Shown here piece after piece: positions 19,506 to 27,567 of a stretch of DNA of 64,000 nucleotides. The position numbers and the translations under genes are program-made. The first letter of the stretch is position 1, and each line of letters begins with the position of its first letter. The DNA comes from Methanococcoides sp. GTDB lineage: Archaea > Halobacteriota > Methanosarcinia > Methanosarcinales > Methanosarcinaceae. Under the pieces are notes generated by a model. That model saw only the letters and a list, made by a program, of their open reading frames with translations. It was not told the origin of the DNA and made no database searches. The DNA lies in contig JAIORJ010000088.1 of assembly GCA_021108185.1 (NCBI GenBank), positions 43,591-107,590 on the forward strand. Direction: 5' to 3'.

Positions 19506-20933
19506 ATGGCAGAGAAGATCATTGGAAAACCAGCAGCAATTTATGACGAGTTCTCAAGAAAGGGAGGAGCTGCACCAACTGCAACCCACTATTGTCCGGG
19601 ATGTGGACATGGTATCATTCACAAGCTCATCGGTGAGGCTATGGACGACCTTGGAATTCAGGACAGGTCTGTCATGATAAGCCCTGTTGGGTGTGCTGTA
19701 TTTGCTTATTACTACTTTGATTGCGGAAACCTTCAGGTAGCACATGGACGTGCACCTGCTGTGGGCACAGGTATGTCAAGGGCACAGGACAATGCTGTGG
19801 TTATCTCATATCAGGGCGATGGTGACCTTGCTTCAATTGGTCTTAATGAGACCATGCAGGCTGCGAACCGTGGTGAGAAGATGGCAGTATTCTTCGTGAA
19901 CAACACTGTTTTCGGAATGACCGGCGGTCAGATGGCACCAACCACACTTATCGGTGAGAAGACCGTCACGTGTCCGGATGGAAGGGACCCAAGGTTTGCC
20001 GGATATCCGCTTCACATGTGTGAGATCCTTGATAACCTGAAAGCACCGGTGTTCATCGAGCGTGTATCCATTTCCGATATATCACATATCAGGAAGGCAA
20101 GGAAAGCTATTAGAAGAGCTCTTGAGGTCCAGAGGGACGGTAAGGGATATGCATTTGTTGAAGTGCTTTCCACATGTCCTACAAACCTCAAGCAGAATGC
20201 ACAGCAGAGCACCGATTTCGTGAACAACATGATGGAGAAGGAATTCCCACTCCAGAACTTCAGGGACAGGTTCGATGAGGCCGAGCCATTGTGGAGGGAT
20301 GAAAGCGATTTCTCCAAGTCTGCCATTGATAAGCTTTACAGCCTTGAGGATAATGCTTCACCCGAGGCAGTACCGGACAAGGATTTCAGGATCGCTTTAG
20401 TTAAGATAGCCGGATTCGGTGGTCAGGGTGTTCTAAGCATGGGACTTACCCTTGCACGTGCAGGTTGCCGTGATCAGCGCTATACTTCCTGGTATCCGTC
20501 ATACGGTCCTGAACAGCGTGGTGGAACTTCCAATTGTTCCGTTGTCATTTCAGGAGAATCGATTGGCTCACCTGTTGTGTATGAATCAGATGTGCTCATA
20601 GCTCTTAATCAGCCATCACTTGAGAAGTTCGCAGGTGATGTGAAAAAGGGTGGTGTAATTCTCTATGATGCAACCATTAGTGGTGTCGAAGTTCCTAAAA
20701 ATGTAAGGTCCATTGCAGTTCCTGCCATGCAGATAGCAAAGGATGCAGGTTCTGTTAAAGCTGCAAACACCGTTATGCTTGGTGTGATGATGGAACTGGG
20801 AGATACGGGTCTTCCTGAAAAGGTATTCAGAGAAGCTATCGAGGATACTTTTGCAAGTAAACCAAAGCTTATCCCGATGAACCTGACGATTCTCGAAGCC
20901 GCTGCAAAGTGGGCAAGAGAGAATATCAAGTAA
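19506..20933 (+). CDS. 2-oxoacid:ferredoxin oxidoreductase, fused beta-gamma subunit
   Basis: A 475-residue fusion. Residues 1-280 are the thiamine-diphosphate beta subunit: [13 protein letters not shown] near 28, [12 protein letters not shown] near 60, [14 protein letters not shown] near 100 and [15 protein letters not shown] near 130. Residues 295-475 are the gamma subunit: [15 protein letters not shown] near 303, [19 protein letters not shown] near 330. Beta and gamma are usually separate genes in KOR/VOR complexes, so the fusion fixes their ratio. Only two bases separate it from the alpha gene. A decayed relative of the beta part ([10 protein letters not shown] to SDISHI region) lies about 0.8 kb downstream. 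Confidence 0.92.
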   Translation: MAEKIIGKPAAIYDEFSRKGGAAPTATHYCPGCGHGIIHKLIGEAMDDLGIQDRSVMISPVGCAVFAYYYFDCGNLQVAHGRAPAVGTGMSRAQDNAVVISYQGDGDLASIGLNETMQAANRGEKMAVFFVNNTVFGMTGGQMAPTTLIGEKTVTCPDGRDPRFAGYPLHMCEILDNLKAPVFIERVSISDISHIRKARKAIRRALEVQRDGKGYAFVEVLSTCPTNLKQNAQQSTDFVNNMMEKEFPLQNFRDRFDEAEPLWRDESDFSKSAIDKLYSLEDNASPEAVPDKDFRIALVKIAGFGGQGVLSMGLTLARAGCRDQRYTSWYPSYGPEQRGGTSNCSVVISGESIGSPVVYESDVLIALNQPSLEKFAGDVKKGGVILYDATISGVEVPKNVRSIAVPAMQIAKDAGSVKAANTVMLGVMMELGDTGLPEKVFREAIEDTFASKPKLIPMNLTILEAAAKWARENIK

Positions 20934-20978
20934 TATCAAAATAGAACCTGATAAGTTCTAAACATAGAACAAAACAAT

Positions 20979-21019
20979 GTGTCCGGCACTTTACCGGATA
21001 CTACCTAATTTTTTATTTT
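20979..21019 (+). terminator. Terminator of the oxidoreductase operon
   Basis: Eight-base stem GTGTCCGG/CCGGATAC (one G-T pair) at 20979-21001, then T-rich sequence with runs of six and five T up to 21019. Confidence 0.65.
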
Positions 21020-21020
21020 T

Positions 21021-21638
21021 ATGAAAACAATAACAAACCTATTTGTTTCTTTTATAGTGTTTGCAATCGTGGGGATCGCTGTTACAGCTATCCTTCAGGA
21101 CAGGATTTTCTTCTCAGTCTTTGTTGGTTTCCCAGCAGGCATATTTGCAGGGTTTGTGACCTTCTTGTATCTTAAATGGAAGAGCAGGGTTGTAGTGTCA
21201 AAAGTAGATACTGCTTTTGATAACATAGTTAATTTTCTTCAAAATGAAGTTTCACTCCGCTTTGGTAAAAACAAGATCGAAAAAGATTATCAACAAGATC
21301 TGGAAGGTAAATTATCAGTCCTGACTGAAAGATATGGATATGACATTAAGTACGAATCTGTAAAAGGTAAACATAGGGTTGATTTTGTAATTAATGGAAA
21401 TATAGGCATTGAAATGAAAGTCCACCGAGGTGGAAATCGGGTTAATAAAGAATTATACAATCAGATCGCAAACTATGCACCATATTGTAATAAGTTGATA
21501 GGTTTGGTTGTGAATGAAACAAATAATGATACTGAAATTTTACGAATGCAAATTAAAGATGAATTGAAAGATCAACATGCAATTAATGCAAATGATTATG
21601 AAATAATTATTTTAGATGTAAAAAAGAGAGTATATTAA
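21021..21638 (+). CDS. Membrane-anchored protein with PD-(D/E)XK nuclease-like domain
   Basis: A 205-residue protein. Two hydrophobic helices fill residues 6-55 (SFIVFAIVGIAVTAIL and FAGFVTFLYL). A charged linker follows, then from about 90 a compact alpha/beta domain with KHRVDFVINGNIGIEMKVHRG: the Asp, then Glu-x-Lys three strands later, is the arrangement of the PD-(D/E)XK nuclease/restriction superfamily, with LYNQIANY as a possible following helix. A role in defence or DNA processing at the membrane is inferred; the family was not identified. No ribosome binding site is seen, and the start follows the T-run of the upstream terminator, so the 5' end is uncertain. Confidence 0.65.
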   Translation: MKTITNLFVSFIVFAIVGIAVTAILQDRIFFSVFVGFPAGIFAGFVTFLYLKWKSRVVVSKVDTAFDNIVNFLQNEVSLRFGKNKIEKDYQQDLEGKLSVLTERYGYDIKYESVKGKHRVDFVINGNIGIEMKVHRGGNRVNKELYNQIANYAPYCNKLIGLVVNETNNDTEILRMQIKDELKDQHAINANDYEIIILDVKKRVY

Positions 21639-21733
21639 GTAATGAATAAAAAATATAGATCATTTGTTTTCCTTTCATTTTAAACTCGTTCTTTCATAAT
21701 TTGGATCTTGTATACTATGTGCATCACCCAAGT

Positions 21734-21868
21734 CCAACAAAAATCGGTGAGAATACCATCACATGTTCGGATGGAAGGGGCCCAAGGTTTGCCGGCTATC
21801 CGCTACACATGTGCGATATCCTTGTGAACCTTGAAAGTCCTTGCATACATCTGATCACATTCTAAAGG
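21734..21868 (+). pseudogene. Decayed fragment of an oxidoreductase beta subunit
   Basis: This stretch reads PTKIGENTITCSDGRGPRF then [15 protein letters not shown] in one frame and closely matches residues 140-180 of the intact beta-gamma subunit encoded at 19506-20933 ([20 protein letters not shown]), with one codon missing. Beyond 21840 the match goes on (SDHI against SDISHI) with small deletions. There is no start, and stops follow. It is either a relic of a second oxidoreductase gene or of a partial duplication. The rest of the 516-base gap (21639-22154) has no intact gene; 21884-21985 reads coding-like but is interrupted by a TAG. Confidence 0.75.
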
Positions 21869-22154
21869 AAACTCAACTTTTAGGACATATTAGGTAATCT
21901 CAATATTCTCAAAAAGATATTCCAGCATTACTTCAGTTCCCTAAGAACGCAGGGGGAAGTCGATATACATAAAAAGAGCTGACTACACGTCTATTTTATG
22001 ATCATTTAAAGTCGTTTTGGATCGATCAGTAAAATTGTTGCCATCCACACATTCACAACTTATATATAAGGTAACGGCTGAGTTAATTATGATACATTGG
22101 GGGTATCATTGTTGGCTAAAGCCAATATGTTTTTTAGAGAGTGGAGGGACTATA

Positions 22155-23318
22155 ATGAAAGATTTTGAATCACTAAATTCGAAAGGTTTTCCTGAATCGC
22201 TTGATCTTGAAATTCATTGTGAAAGCCCAATCGTTCGGGTAGAAGAGTCAAAGAGATCTCAAAAGTATGAGGGCAATAAAGTATCCTACTGTGGCCTACC
22301 CGTTGTACCAGATCGACAACTTGATGCTAACATCAATCCCAACAGAGAGGCTCTTGTTCGTTATATTGAAAAGAAGTGGGTGAATTACACAGTCCTTCAT
22401 TATCATTTCCTTGATAATCCCGAAGCATGGCAAGGCGATGAGTCACAAAAACAGGTTGTGAGGGAATCATTCCAAGAATGGAAAGATCTCGGCATTGGAC
22501 TTGAGTTTAAGGAAGTTACTAATCCATCTGATGCGGAAATACGTATTGCATTCGAGTCTGGGGGATCATGGTCCTATGTAGGACGAGATGCTATAGACCT
22601 AGTTCCAAATCCCAATGAACAAACCATGAACTTCGGATGGGACCTAACAACACCTTATGGCCGTGACACAGCTTTACATGAAATTGGGCATGCCTTGGGA
22701 TTCCCACATGAACATCAAAATCCCAATGCTGGTATTGATTGGGATGAAGAGGCTGTCCATTCTTATTTTAGTGGATCACCGAATAACTGGAATCGCAACA
22801 AAATTATCTACAATATTATTCGGAAAATATCACCATCCGCCGTAGAAGGATCACAGTGGGACAAAGATTCAATCATGCATTATCGGTTTCCTGCTGGTTT
22901 AATCATTACTCCTGAAATATATCAAAATGAACCACTTGTTCCATTGGCTGGACTGTCCGAAATAGACATTAAAGAAGTGAAGAAGTTTTATCCTGAAGAA
23001 ACCAAACAGCAGATACCAGAGTTAAAGCCCTACTTATCACAATTGATACAGATCGATCCAGGAGAACAATTGGATTTTGTGATTCAACCAAGTTTAAGTA
23101 GAAAATATACCATGCAGACTTTTGGGAACCTAGATGCCGTCATGGTACTTTTTGAAGATGTTGATGGTGAACCAATATACCTTTCTGGCGACGATGATAG
23201 TGGTACAAATTATAATGCACAAATAAAGATGCGACTTGTGCACGGTCGAACCTATTACTTAAGGTTGCGCTTGTACCATGCACAAGCTACAGGACAAGGT
23301 GCTGTTATGCTTTGGTAA
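22155..23318 (+). CDS. Astacin/matrixin-like zinc metalloprotease with C-terminal PPC-like domain
   Basis: A 387-residue putative protease. The zinc site HEIGHALGFPHEHQNP near residue 178 (HExxHxxGxxHE) and a Met-turn SIMHYRFP near 238 are those of the metzincin clan, closest to peptidase family M12A. Residues 290-387 resemble a pre-peptidase C-terminal domain (IDPGEQLDFVIQ, YTMQTFGNLDAVMVLF, RTYYLRLRL). ATG 22155 is chosen for the GGAGGG site just upstream; the frame is open further. No signal peptide is visible, which is odd for this family. It lies in the debris zone, so acquisition from bacteria is possible. Confidence 0.82.
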   Translation: MKDFESLNSKGFPESLDLEIHCESPIVRVEESKRSQKYEGNKVSYCGLPVVPDRQLDANINPNREALVRYIEKKWVNYTVLHYHFLDNPEAWQGDESQKQVVRESFQEWKDLGIGLEFKEVTNPSDAEIRIAFESGGSWSYVGRDAIDLVPNPNEQTMNFGWDLTTPYGRDTALHEIGHALGFPHEHQNPNAGIDWDEEAVHSYFSGSPNNWNRNKIIYNIIRKISPSAVEGSQWDKDSIMHYRFPAGLIITPEIYQNEPLVPLAGLSEIDIKEVKKFYPEETKQQIPELKPYLSQLIQIDPGEQLDFVIQPSLSRKYTMQTFGNLDAVMVLFEDVDGEPIYLSGDDDSGTNYNAQIKMRLVHGRTYYLRLRLYHAQATGQGAVMLW

Positions 23319-23363
23319 TTATCAATTAGAGTTTCCTTCCAGATTTAATATTCTGAAAAGGGG

Positions 23364-23500
23364 TTCTGTAGAAATCCCTTATCATTTGATGAAACGCAGA
23401 TCACACAGATGAACACGGATAAAAACTTATATGCGTTTATCTGTGGTTGATCAGTTTATCTAAAATATTCAGAATTCCTTCATGAAGGGGATTTCTACAG
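23364..23500. mobile_element. MITE-like element with TCTGTAGAAATCCC ends
   Basis: A 137-base segment bounded by inverted ends: TTCTGTAGAAATCCCTTATC on the left and, read from the right, TCTGTAGAAATCCCCTTCAT. It has no coding capacity. The interior holds imperfect inverted repeats around AGATGAACACGGATAAA and TTTATCTGTGGTTGATC. The same terminal motif ends the element at 36243-36370, whose interior is different. A non-autonomous element moved by an absent transposase is inferred. The remainder of the gap 23319-23683 is AT-rich with no visible gene. Confidence 0.6.
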
Positions 23501-23683
23501 ATTTTAATTTTTCTTATTAGTAATTCATAATAATTAGTTTTCTTACTGTTTTGTATCAAAGAAGTAAATAAAATAGCAGGAATAAAACCAACATCGATTA
23601 AAACATTCCCTATTTCTATATAAAATCAAAATTGTCTTTTATAATATAATTATAAATATGAAATAAGTTTATTCGAATTTTGA

Positions 23684-24067
23684 GGAGTAGGATATGGAAA
23701 TGCACAGCATTCTAAGAAAAACCAACTTAAATTATTATCGGACAAAAAGATAATCAGACATACATGGTTATCCTTGGATAAGAATCCTTATACTGACAAA
23801 GAACATTTTGTTGAACGCAAATTTAATCAAGGTGCTAAAATGCCATCAGAAAAGTTTAAGAAAATATGGGATAATCAAAAAGGTAAATGTCCGTTTTGTG
23901 ATCAACCGATGGACATTAGTGCTGATGCAAAAGAAAGACATCTACATCACATAAATGGAAATCATAAAGATAACAAAATCTCAAATTTAGTCTATGTACA
24001 TGTAGATTGTCATAGGCAATATCATGCTAATTATCCCGAATCTAAAAAAATAATAACTGTTGTCTGA
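23684..24067 (+). pseudogene. C-terminal end of a group II intron maturase (HNH endonuclease domain)
   Basis: About 127 codons open from after a TGA at 23681, with no proper start. The reading runs YGNAQHSKKN, then LSLDKNPYTDKEHFVERKF and the HNH zinc domain CPFCDQPMD, HLHHINGNHKDN and VHVDCHRQYH. This is the end of the reverse transcriptase/maturase of bacterial-type group II introns, where the HNH domain nicks target DNA. The reverse transcriptase domains are missing. The domain V RNA of the intron follows 17 bases after the stop, which confirms the assignment. The stretch from ATG or TTG 23774 could still make a small HNH protein. Confidence 0.85.
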
Positions 24068-24084
24068 AAAGGTTAGAGATGTTT

Positions 24085-24118
24085 GAGCTGTATGAAGGGA
24101 AACTTTCACGTACAGTTC
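24085..24118 (+). ncRNA. Group II intron domain V
   Basis: 34 bases starting GAGCTGTATG fold as the conserved catalytic hairpin: an 8-base lower stem GAGCTGTA/TACAGTTC, a bulge (T on the left, ACG on the right), a 5-base upper stem GAAGG/CTTTC and a GAAA tetraloop. Length, GAGC start and tetraloop are those of domain V. Domain VI and the 3' splice end should lie in the following 60 or so bases, but the 5' half of the intron is absent, so it is a 3' remnant. Confidence 0.85.
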
Positions 24119-24316
24119 TTAGACGAGAAAGAATGACTAGTCCCTCCGAATTAGCCGACTCAATGATCGGTCCCATTGAACTCAACTCTACACATTTCAT
24201 TGTAAATAAGAATATGAAATTTTATTTCTATGGTATCGTTTTTTGCTATATTCCCATGAAAAAAGTATAAAAAAAGTAAACCGAGAGCAAATCCCGGTCA
24301 AATAATATTTTGCCGA

Positions 24317-24601
24317 TCAGAATGATACGTCTTCGATCTTGTCCAGGAAGAATATGTCCGGTTTGGTGATAACACCCAATTCTTCCATTTTCTTTTTCAG
24401 TTCATCTGATTCGACAAACTTGTGTGCGTTCTCAATATTATCCCACTCGAGAAGTATCACGAGGCTATTAGGGTCTTCTGAGGTGCGGAAAAGCATTCCC
24501 CCTTTGGAACCGTACTCCTTTCGTGTAGATTCGTGGTCATCAAATCCGACCTTCCATTTAGAAAAATCTTCTACTGTATGTTTTACAAGTAAATATGCCA
24601 T
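24317..24601 (-). CDS. ABM-like (dimeric alpha-beta barrel) small protein
   Basis: A 94-residue protein of the antibiotic-biosynthesis-monooxygenase type fold: start AYLLVKHTVEDFSKWK, GMLFRTSEDPN, VILLEWDN near residue 68, AHKFVESDELKKKME. Such small dimeric proteins act in oxygen or quinone chemistry or stress, but specific roles vary and none can be assigned. GGGGGTAT lies upstream of ATG 24601. It is a single-gene unit facing the intron remnant. Confidence 0.75.
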   Translation of the reverse strand: MAYLLVKHTVEDFSKWKVGFDDHESTRKEYGSKGGMLFRTSEDPNSLVILLEWDNIENAHKFVESDELKKKMEELGVITKPDIFFLDKIEDVSF

Positions 24602-24696
24602 TGATTATACCCCCATAATCTATCTGTTTTTCCTGTATATATCATATTTTAATCAGGCTAAATTTATTATTTATGTCTTATCTTGAATAAGAGAAG

Positions 24697-24765
24697 ATGG
24701 GATCCTCCAAGGGTGCTTTGCAACATATGGAGCGGAATGCTAGGTCTGAAAGGTATTTGTTTTGA
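24697..24765 (+). pseudogene. cas1 3'-end remnant 1 (HTH tail)
   Basis: 23 codons reading MGSSKGALQHMERNARSERY, then stop. It matches the C-terminal helix-turn-helix tail of the cas1-like remnants at 26469 and 30037 (MGFSKGTLHYMKQNA). It lies 128 bases upstream of the duplicated leader of TRAM gene A and on the same strand, as remnant 4 does for TRAM gene B. Confidence 0.65.
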
Positions 24766-24892
24766 TCGGATACGTGAAGTATGGGCTATATAAGCAGAAA
24801 TTTATTAGTATCGAATTATTATTTCAAAAGTTCAGTTTCATAAATAAACATTGAGATAATTTAATTATAGTATGGGGGATAGACAAGGTTGT

Positions 24893-25062
24893 ACAAACAG
24901 ACTTATATAGGATACCTTCATTATTAAGATTGCTTTTAAAGGCAAAAACTACTTTAATAAATTATAGGTCTAGATGGTATTTCCTTAACTGTATTTACTA
25001 TTCTTACGTATGTTTACGAGTTGGTTATAATCCTTTTAAGCACTTTAAAGGAAGTGAAATAT
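24893..25062 (+). promoter_or_regulatory. Promoter and long conserved leader of TRAM gene A
   Basis: Begins with GTACAAACAG and the TATA box TTATATAG at 24903-24910. A start of transcription about 25 bases later would give a leader of about 130 bases before TTG 25063. The 170 bases differ at only about ten positions from the leader of TRAM gene B (31523-31694), which is as conserved as the coding part. GGAAGTGA at 25050-25057 is the ribosome binding site. Long leaders are known on cold-induced genes of related psychrotolerant methanogens; temperature control here is inferred. Confidence 0.65.
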
Positions 25063-25266
25063 TTGTTCAACAACATGGAATCAACTGCACCAGTAGAAGC
25101 TGGCGAGACATACGACGTAACAATTGAAGATATTGCAAGAGAAGGAGACGGCATCGCAAGAGTAAGCGGTTTTGTAGTCTTTGTACCTAACGCATCAGTC
25201 GGTGACGAAGTAACAATCAAAGTTACCAAAGTCATGAGCAAATTCGCATTTGGCGAATTAGTTTAA
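25063..25266 (+). CDS. TRAM-domain protein A (RNA-binding, cold response)
   Basis: A 67-residue protein that is essentially one TRAM beta-barrel: GETYDVTIEDIAREGDGIAR near residue 17, GFVVFVPNASVGDEVTIKV and FAFGEL. Single-domain TRAM proteins of methanogens bind RNA and are abundant in the cold, acting like bacterial CspA as RNA chaperones. TTG 25063 is preferred to ATG 25075 because the GGAAGTGA site is 5 bases upstream of it and 17 from the ATG. A near-identical copy lies on the other strand at 31319. A hairpin terminator follows. Confidence 0.92.
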   Translation: MFNNMESTAPVEAGETYDVTIEDIAREGDGIARVSGFVVFVPNASVGDEVTIKVTKVMSKFAFGELV

Positions 25267-25293
25267 TTATTATAATTAATTAAACACTTTATT

Positions 25294-25336
25294 GGAAGAT
25301 CAATGTTTTGATCTTCCATTCTTATTTTCTTATTTT
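25294..25336 (+). terminator. Terminator of TRAM gene A
   Basis: Eight-base stem GGAAGATC/GATCTTCC at 25294-25317 with T-rich sequence after it. The equivalent with small changes follows gene B (31269-31291), so the terminator belongs to the duplicated unit. An AT-only inverted repeat (TTAATTATTATAATTAATTAA) precedes it. Confidence 0.65.
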
Positions 25337-25495
25337 TTCATAATTTTGTATCAGATATTGTTTTTTATCTTGAACCAATGTCTAAAATTATAATCCATCT
25401 ACTCTCAATGCTATGTGATGGAGAGTTTAGATAATTGAAATGATGAAATTCTTGTGAAGAAATGAAAAATTAAATGAACTCAATCTGAGTTCCGA

Positions 25496-25901
25496 TCAAT
25501 CTTTGCTAGTAGCGCTTTCATCCATGTAAAATATTGCCCAAATATGTCCATCAAGATCTTCAAAGCTGCGCCCGTACATCCACTCATAATCCTGTGGCTC
25601 TCCTTCTTCTAAACCACCTGCTTCTTTGGCTTTGTTTACCAGTTCATCTACTTTTCCCTGCTTTCATCAGATAGGGAAACCGCCATCTCGGTGCTTTCTT
25701 AGCATCACAGATTTGCTTTGTAGTAAACATTTTGAAAAAACTTTCAGTTAATAACATTACAAAACTCTCTTTGTTCACGATCATACAGGTACCTTTCTCG
25801 TCAGATAACTGTGGATCAAATTCGAAATCAAGTTTAGTAAAGAATTCAATTGATCGATTCAGGTCTTTCACAGGTAAGTTCACGAATATTTGAGTAGTCA
25901 T
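25496..25901 (-). pseudogene. VOC-family (glyoxalase-like) gene with two frameshifts
   Basis: The N-terminus TTQIFVNLPVKDLNRSIEFF and C-terminus GRSFEDLDGHIWAIFYMDES form one VOC protein of about 135 residues (lactoylglutathione lyase-like relatives). The frame is broken twice: in the AAGAAAGC run near 25700 and in the GGGAAAAGT run near 25662. One extra A at each place would restore KKSTEMAVSLSDES then REKVDELV. Both breaks are single-base losses in A-runs, which fits either recent decay or sequencing error. ATG 25901 is the start; the true stop would be TGA at 25496-25498. Confidence 0.8.
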
Positions 25902-25975
25902 AATATTAAGATCGCTTTAACTGATTATAAATTATTCTAAATCCGAGAACTTGATAAAATAAGGGGGTGTTACAA

Positions 25976-26392
25976 ATGGCAGAATTGAAGACCAGGAAGA
26001 ATCAAGCAAGCGTAGAAGATTTCATCAATAGTGTTGAGACCGAAAAGAAGCACACCGATTCTTTAGCCATAATGAATCTTATGCAGGAAGTGACTGGTGA
26101 AGAACCCGCTATGTGGGGAAACAGCATCGTTGGCTTTGGTAGTTACACCTACAAATATGCCAGCGGACGTACGGGAGATTGGATGTTGGTAGGTTTTTCT
26201 CCTCGAAAACAAAACCTGACCCTCTATATCATGCCTGGCTTTGAACAATATGCTGATCTCCTTAGTAAGCTCGGCAAGTACAAATTAGGCAAATCCTGTC
26301 TGTACATCAAGAAGCTGGAAGATATGGATCTGGATGTTTTGCAGGAGCTGGTGAAACAATTTGTGGAATATATGAAAGAAACAAGTATCTGA
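25976..26392 (+). CDS. DUF1801 family protein
   Basis: A 138-residue protein with the DUF1801 (YdhG/YobT-like) pattern: SVEDFINSVETEKKHTDS near residue 12, MWGNSIVGFGSYTYKYASG near 46, WMLVGFSPRKQNLTLYIM and LGKSCLYIKKLED. The family has an SCP-like fold that binds small molecules, with no settled function. ATG 25976 follows GGGGGTG at 25963-25969. Single-gene unit. Confidence 0.85.
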   Translation: MAELKTRKNQASVEDFINSVETEKKHTDSLAIMNLMQEVTGEEPAMWGNSIVGFGSYTYKYASGRTGDWMLVGFSPRKQNLTLYIMPGFEQYADLLSKLGKYKLGKSCLYIKKLEDMDLDVLQELVKQFVEYMKETSI

Positions 26393-26468
26393 AGTATATT
26401 CTCTCCTCTCCACTTTCCATGTGGAATGTATATGTTATAGTTTCTTATTGCGGAGCTTAGGGCCGAAA

Positions 26469-26585
26469 ATGGGATTCTCTAAAGGTACATTGCATTACAT
26501 GAAGCAGAATGCCAGGGGTGATAAGCTGTTTCCTCTTAATGCATATGTAAAGAAAAGATTGGAGAATTGGATTGAATTAGTAGAT
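26469..26585 (+). pseudogene. cas1 3'-end remnant 2 (HTH tail)
   Basis: 39 codons reading MGFSKGTLHYMKQNARGDKL, then FPLNAYVKKRLENWIELVD, the helix-turn-helix tail of the Cas1/casposase-like family seen more fully at 30037. Nothing of Cas1 precedes it. It runs tail to tail into the AAA-less MCM gene, whose stop is at 26590-26592. Confidence 0.75.
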
Positions 26586-26589
26586 CGAA

Positions 26590-27291
26590 TTACCAAACAG
26601 CTCTTACATGCTCGGGATCAAGAGACATTAAATCTCCCTTGTGTTTAAGCCTTGTAATCAATTCCTCAGCAATGCAACGTTCAACATGTAAATTTGAAGC
26701 TTCCCGATAAATATCTTCAAGTGAAACATCATTGGAAGGGGAAGATGAACTGAGTTGATCGATTATTTCACGCATGACCCTGATTTGATCTTTTGAGTCT
26801 GTTCCTGTTTTATTATCACTAACCATGTTCTTTTCTTTAATTTTTTCAATCGAGTTGGCTTCTAAAACAAAATTACCAGTAGTAGTTGATTTGAATTGAG
26901 CTTTTAGTACCCCGGTTACAACAACTCTGTCTTTAAAATTAATTGAGTCTACCAAATCTCCTTCCAGATGGACAAGCAATGTTCTTGGTTCAGTATGATC
27001 TGATTCTTTAATCAGTATGTCTTGAGAATCAGTATATGAGGATTTTTTTTCTAAAAGAGTAAAGTCAGATTTATTACCACACCATTCGTTTTCACAATGT
27101 ACTGGTTTCCCAACTTTAGATCCTTCAACTGGTAAGTACATAACAAATTCGCAATGATCACACATGTAGGCAGTAGTTTTCCATATCGGATGGATTTCTT
27201 TTATGATTGAAACCTCGCCTTCTACAGAGATTGTATTTAAAATATCCTTGCTTCTAATATCCCTTATTTTCAAATTTCCACTGCCGCTCAT
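26590..27291 (-). CDS. MCM-like protein lacking the AAA+ domain (copy 1)
   Basis: A 233-residue protein. Residues 10-150 match the MCM helicase OB fold with zinc ribbon: SVEGEVSIIKEIHP near 20, a zinc pair CDHC near 48 and a second pair in HCENEWCG near 70, the SQDILIKE block near 95, and LLVHLEGDLVDSI near 110. Residues 165-233 match the MCM C-terminal winged helix (VSLEDIYREAS, LITRLKHKGDLM). The whole ATPase between them is absent: no Walker A, Walker B or arginine finger. It could bind single-stranded DNA or MCM itself (inference). ATG 27291 follows GTGATT. A paralogue with the same upstream sequence lies at 63056. Confidence 0.82.
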   Translation of the reverse strand: MSGSGNLKIRDIRSKDILNTISVEGEVSIIKEIHPIWKTTAYMCDHCEFVMYLPVEGSKVGKPVHCENEWCGNKSDFTLLEKKSSYTDSQDILIKESDHTEPRTLLVHLEGDLVDSINFKDRVVVTGVLKAQFKSTTTGNFVLEANSIEKIKEKNMVSDNKTGTDSKDQIRVMREIIDQLSSSSPSNDVSLEDIYREASNLHVERCIAEELITRLKHKGDLMSLDPEHVRAVW

Positions 27292-27405
27292 ATGAATCAC
27301 ATACTCAATTATTTTGATGCTATATCAATATCTCGAGTCATATTGCAACAAAGTTATGTTCTGTGTTCATGCTGTTACTTTCACTGGATGTCGGAGAAGA
27401 AAAAA

Positions 27406-27538
27406 CGGTTCTAAAATTAAAAAAGAAAAATCAACACCAATAGGCTGGTATTATGATCATATCCCAACATCATTTGACACATTCAATAATATTTTTAAAT
27501 TGGGTTTGTGTCAGAATATCGAGGATTTCTACTGAGAT
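27406..27538. mobile_element. Degenerate copy of the 128-base MITE-like element
   Basis: Compared with the reverse complement of 36243-36370, this segment shares AAAATCAACA, the CCAACATCA block, ACACATT(C/T)AATAAT, TTTTTAAATTG and ATATCGAGGATTTCTAC over about 130 bases, with worn ends (CGGTTCTAAAA and TACTGAGATT). It lies between the MCM-like gene and the flavoprotein gene. No transposase is present. Confidence 0.6.
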
Positions 27539-27567
27539 TAATTTTTAATCAGTATCAATTATACAAA

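Noticed and set aside
24079..24270. Open frame of 63 codons after the HNH remnant
   Set aside because: It is a translation of the group II intron domain V RNA and the sequence after it; the RNA structure explains the region better.
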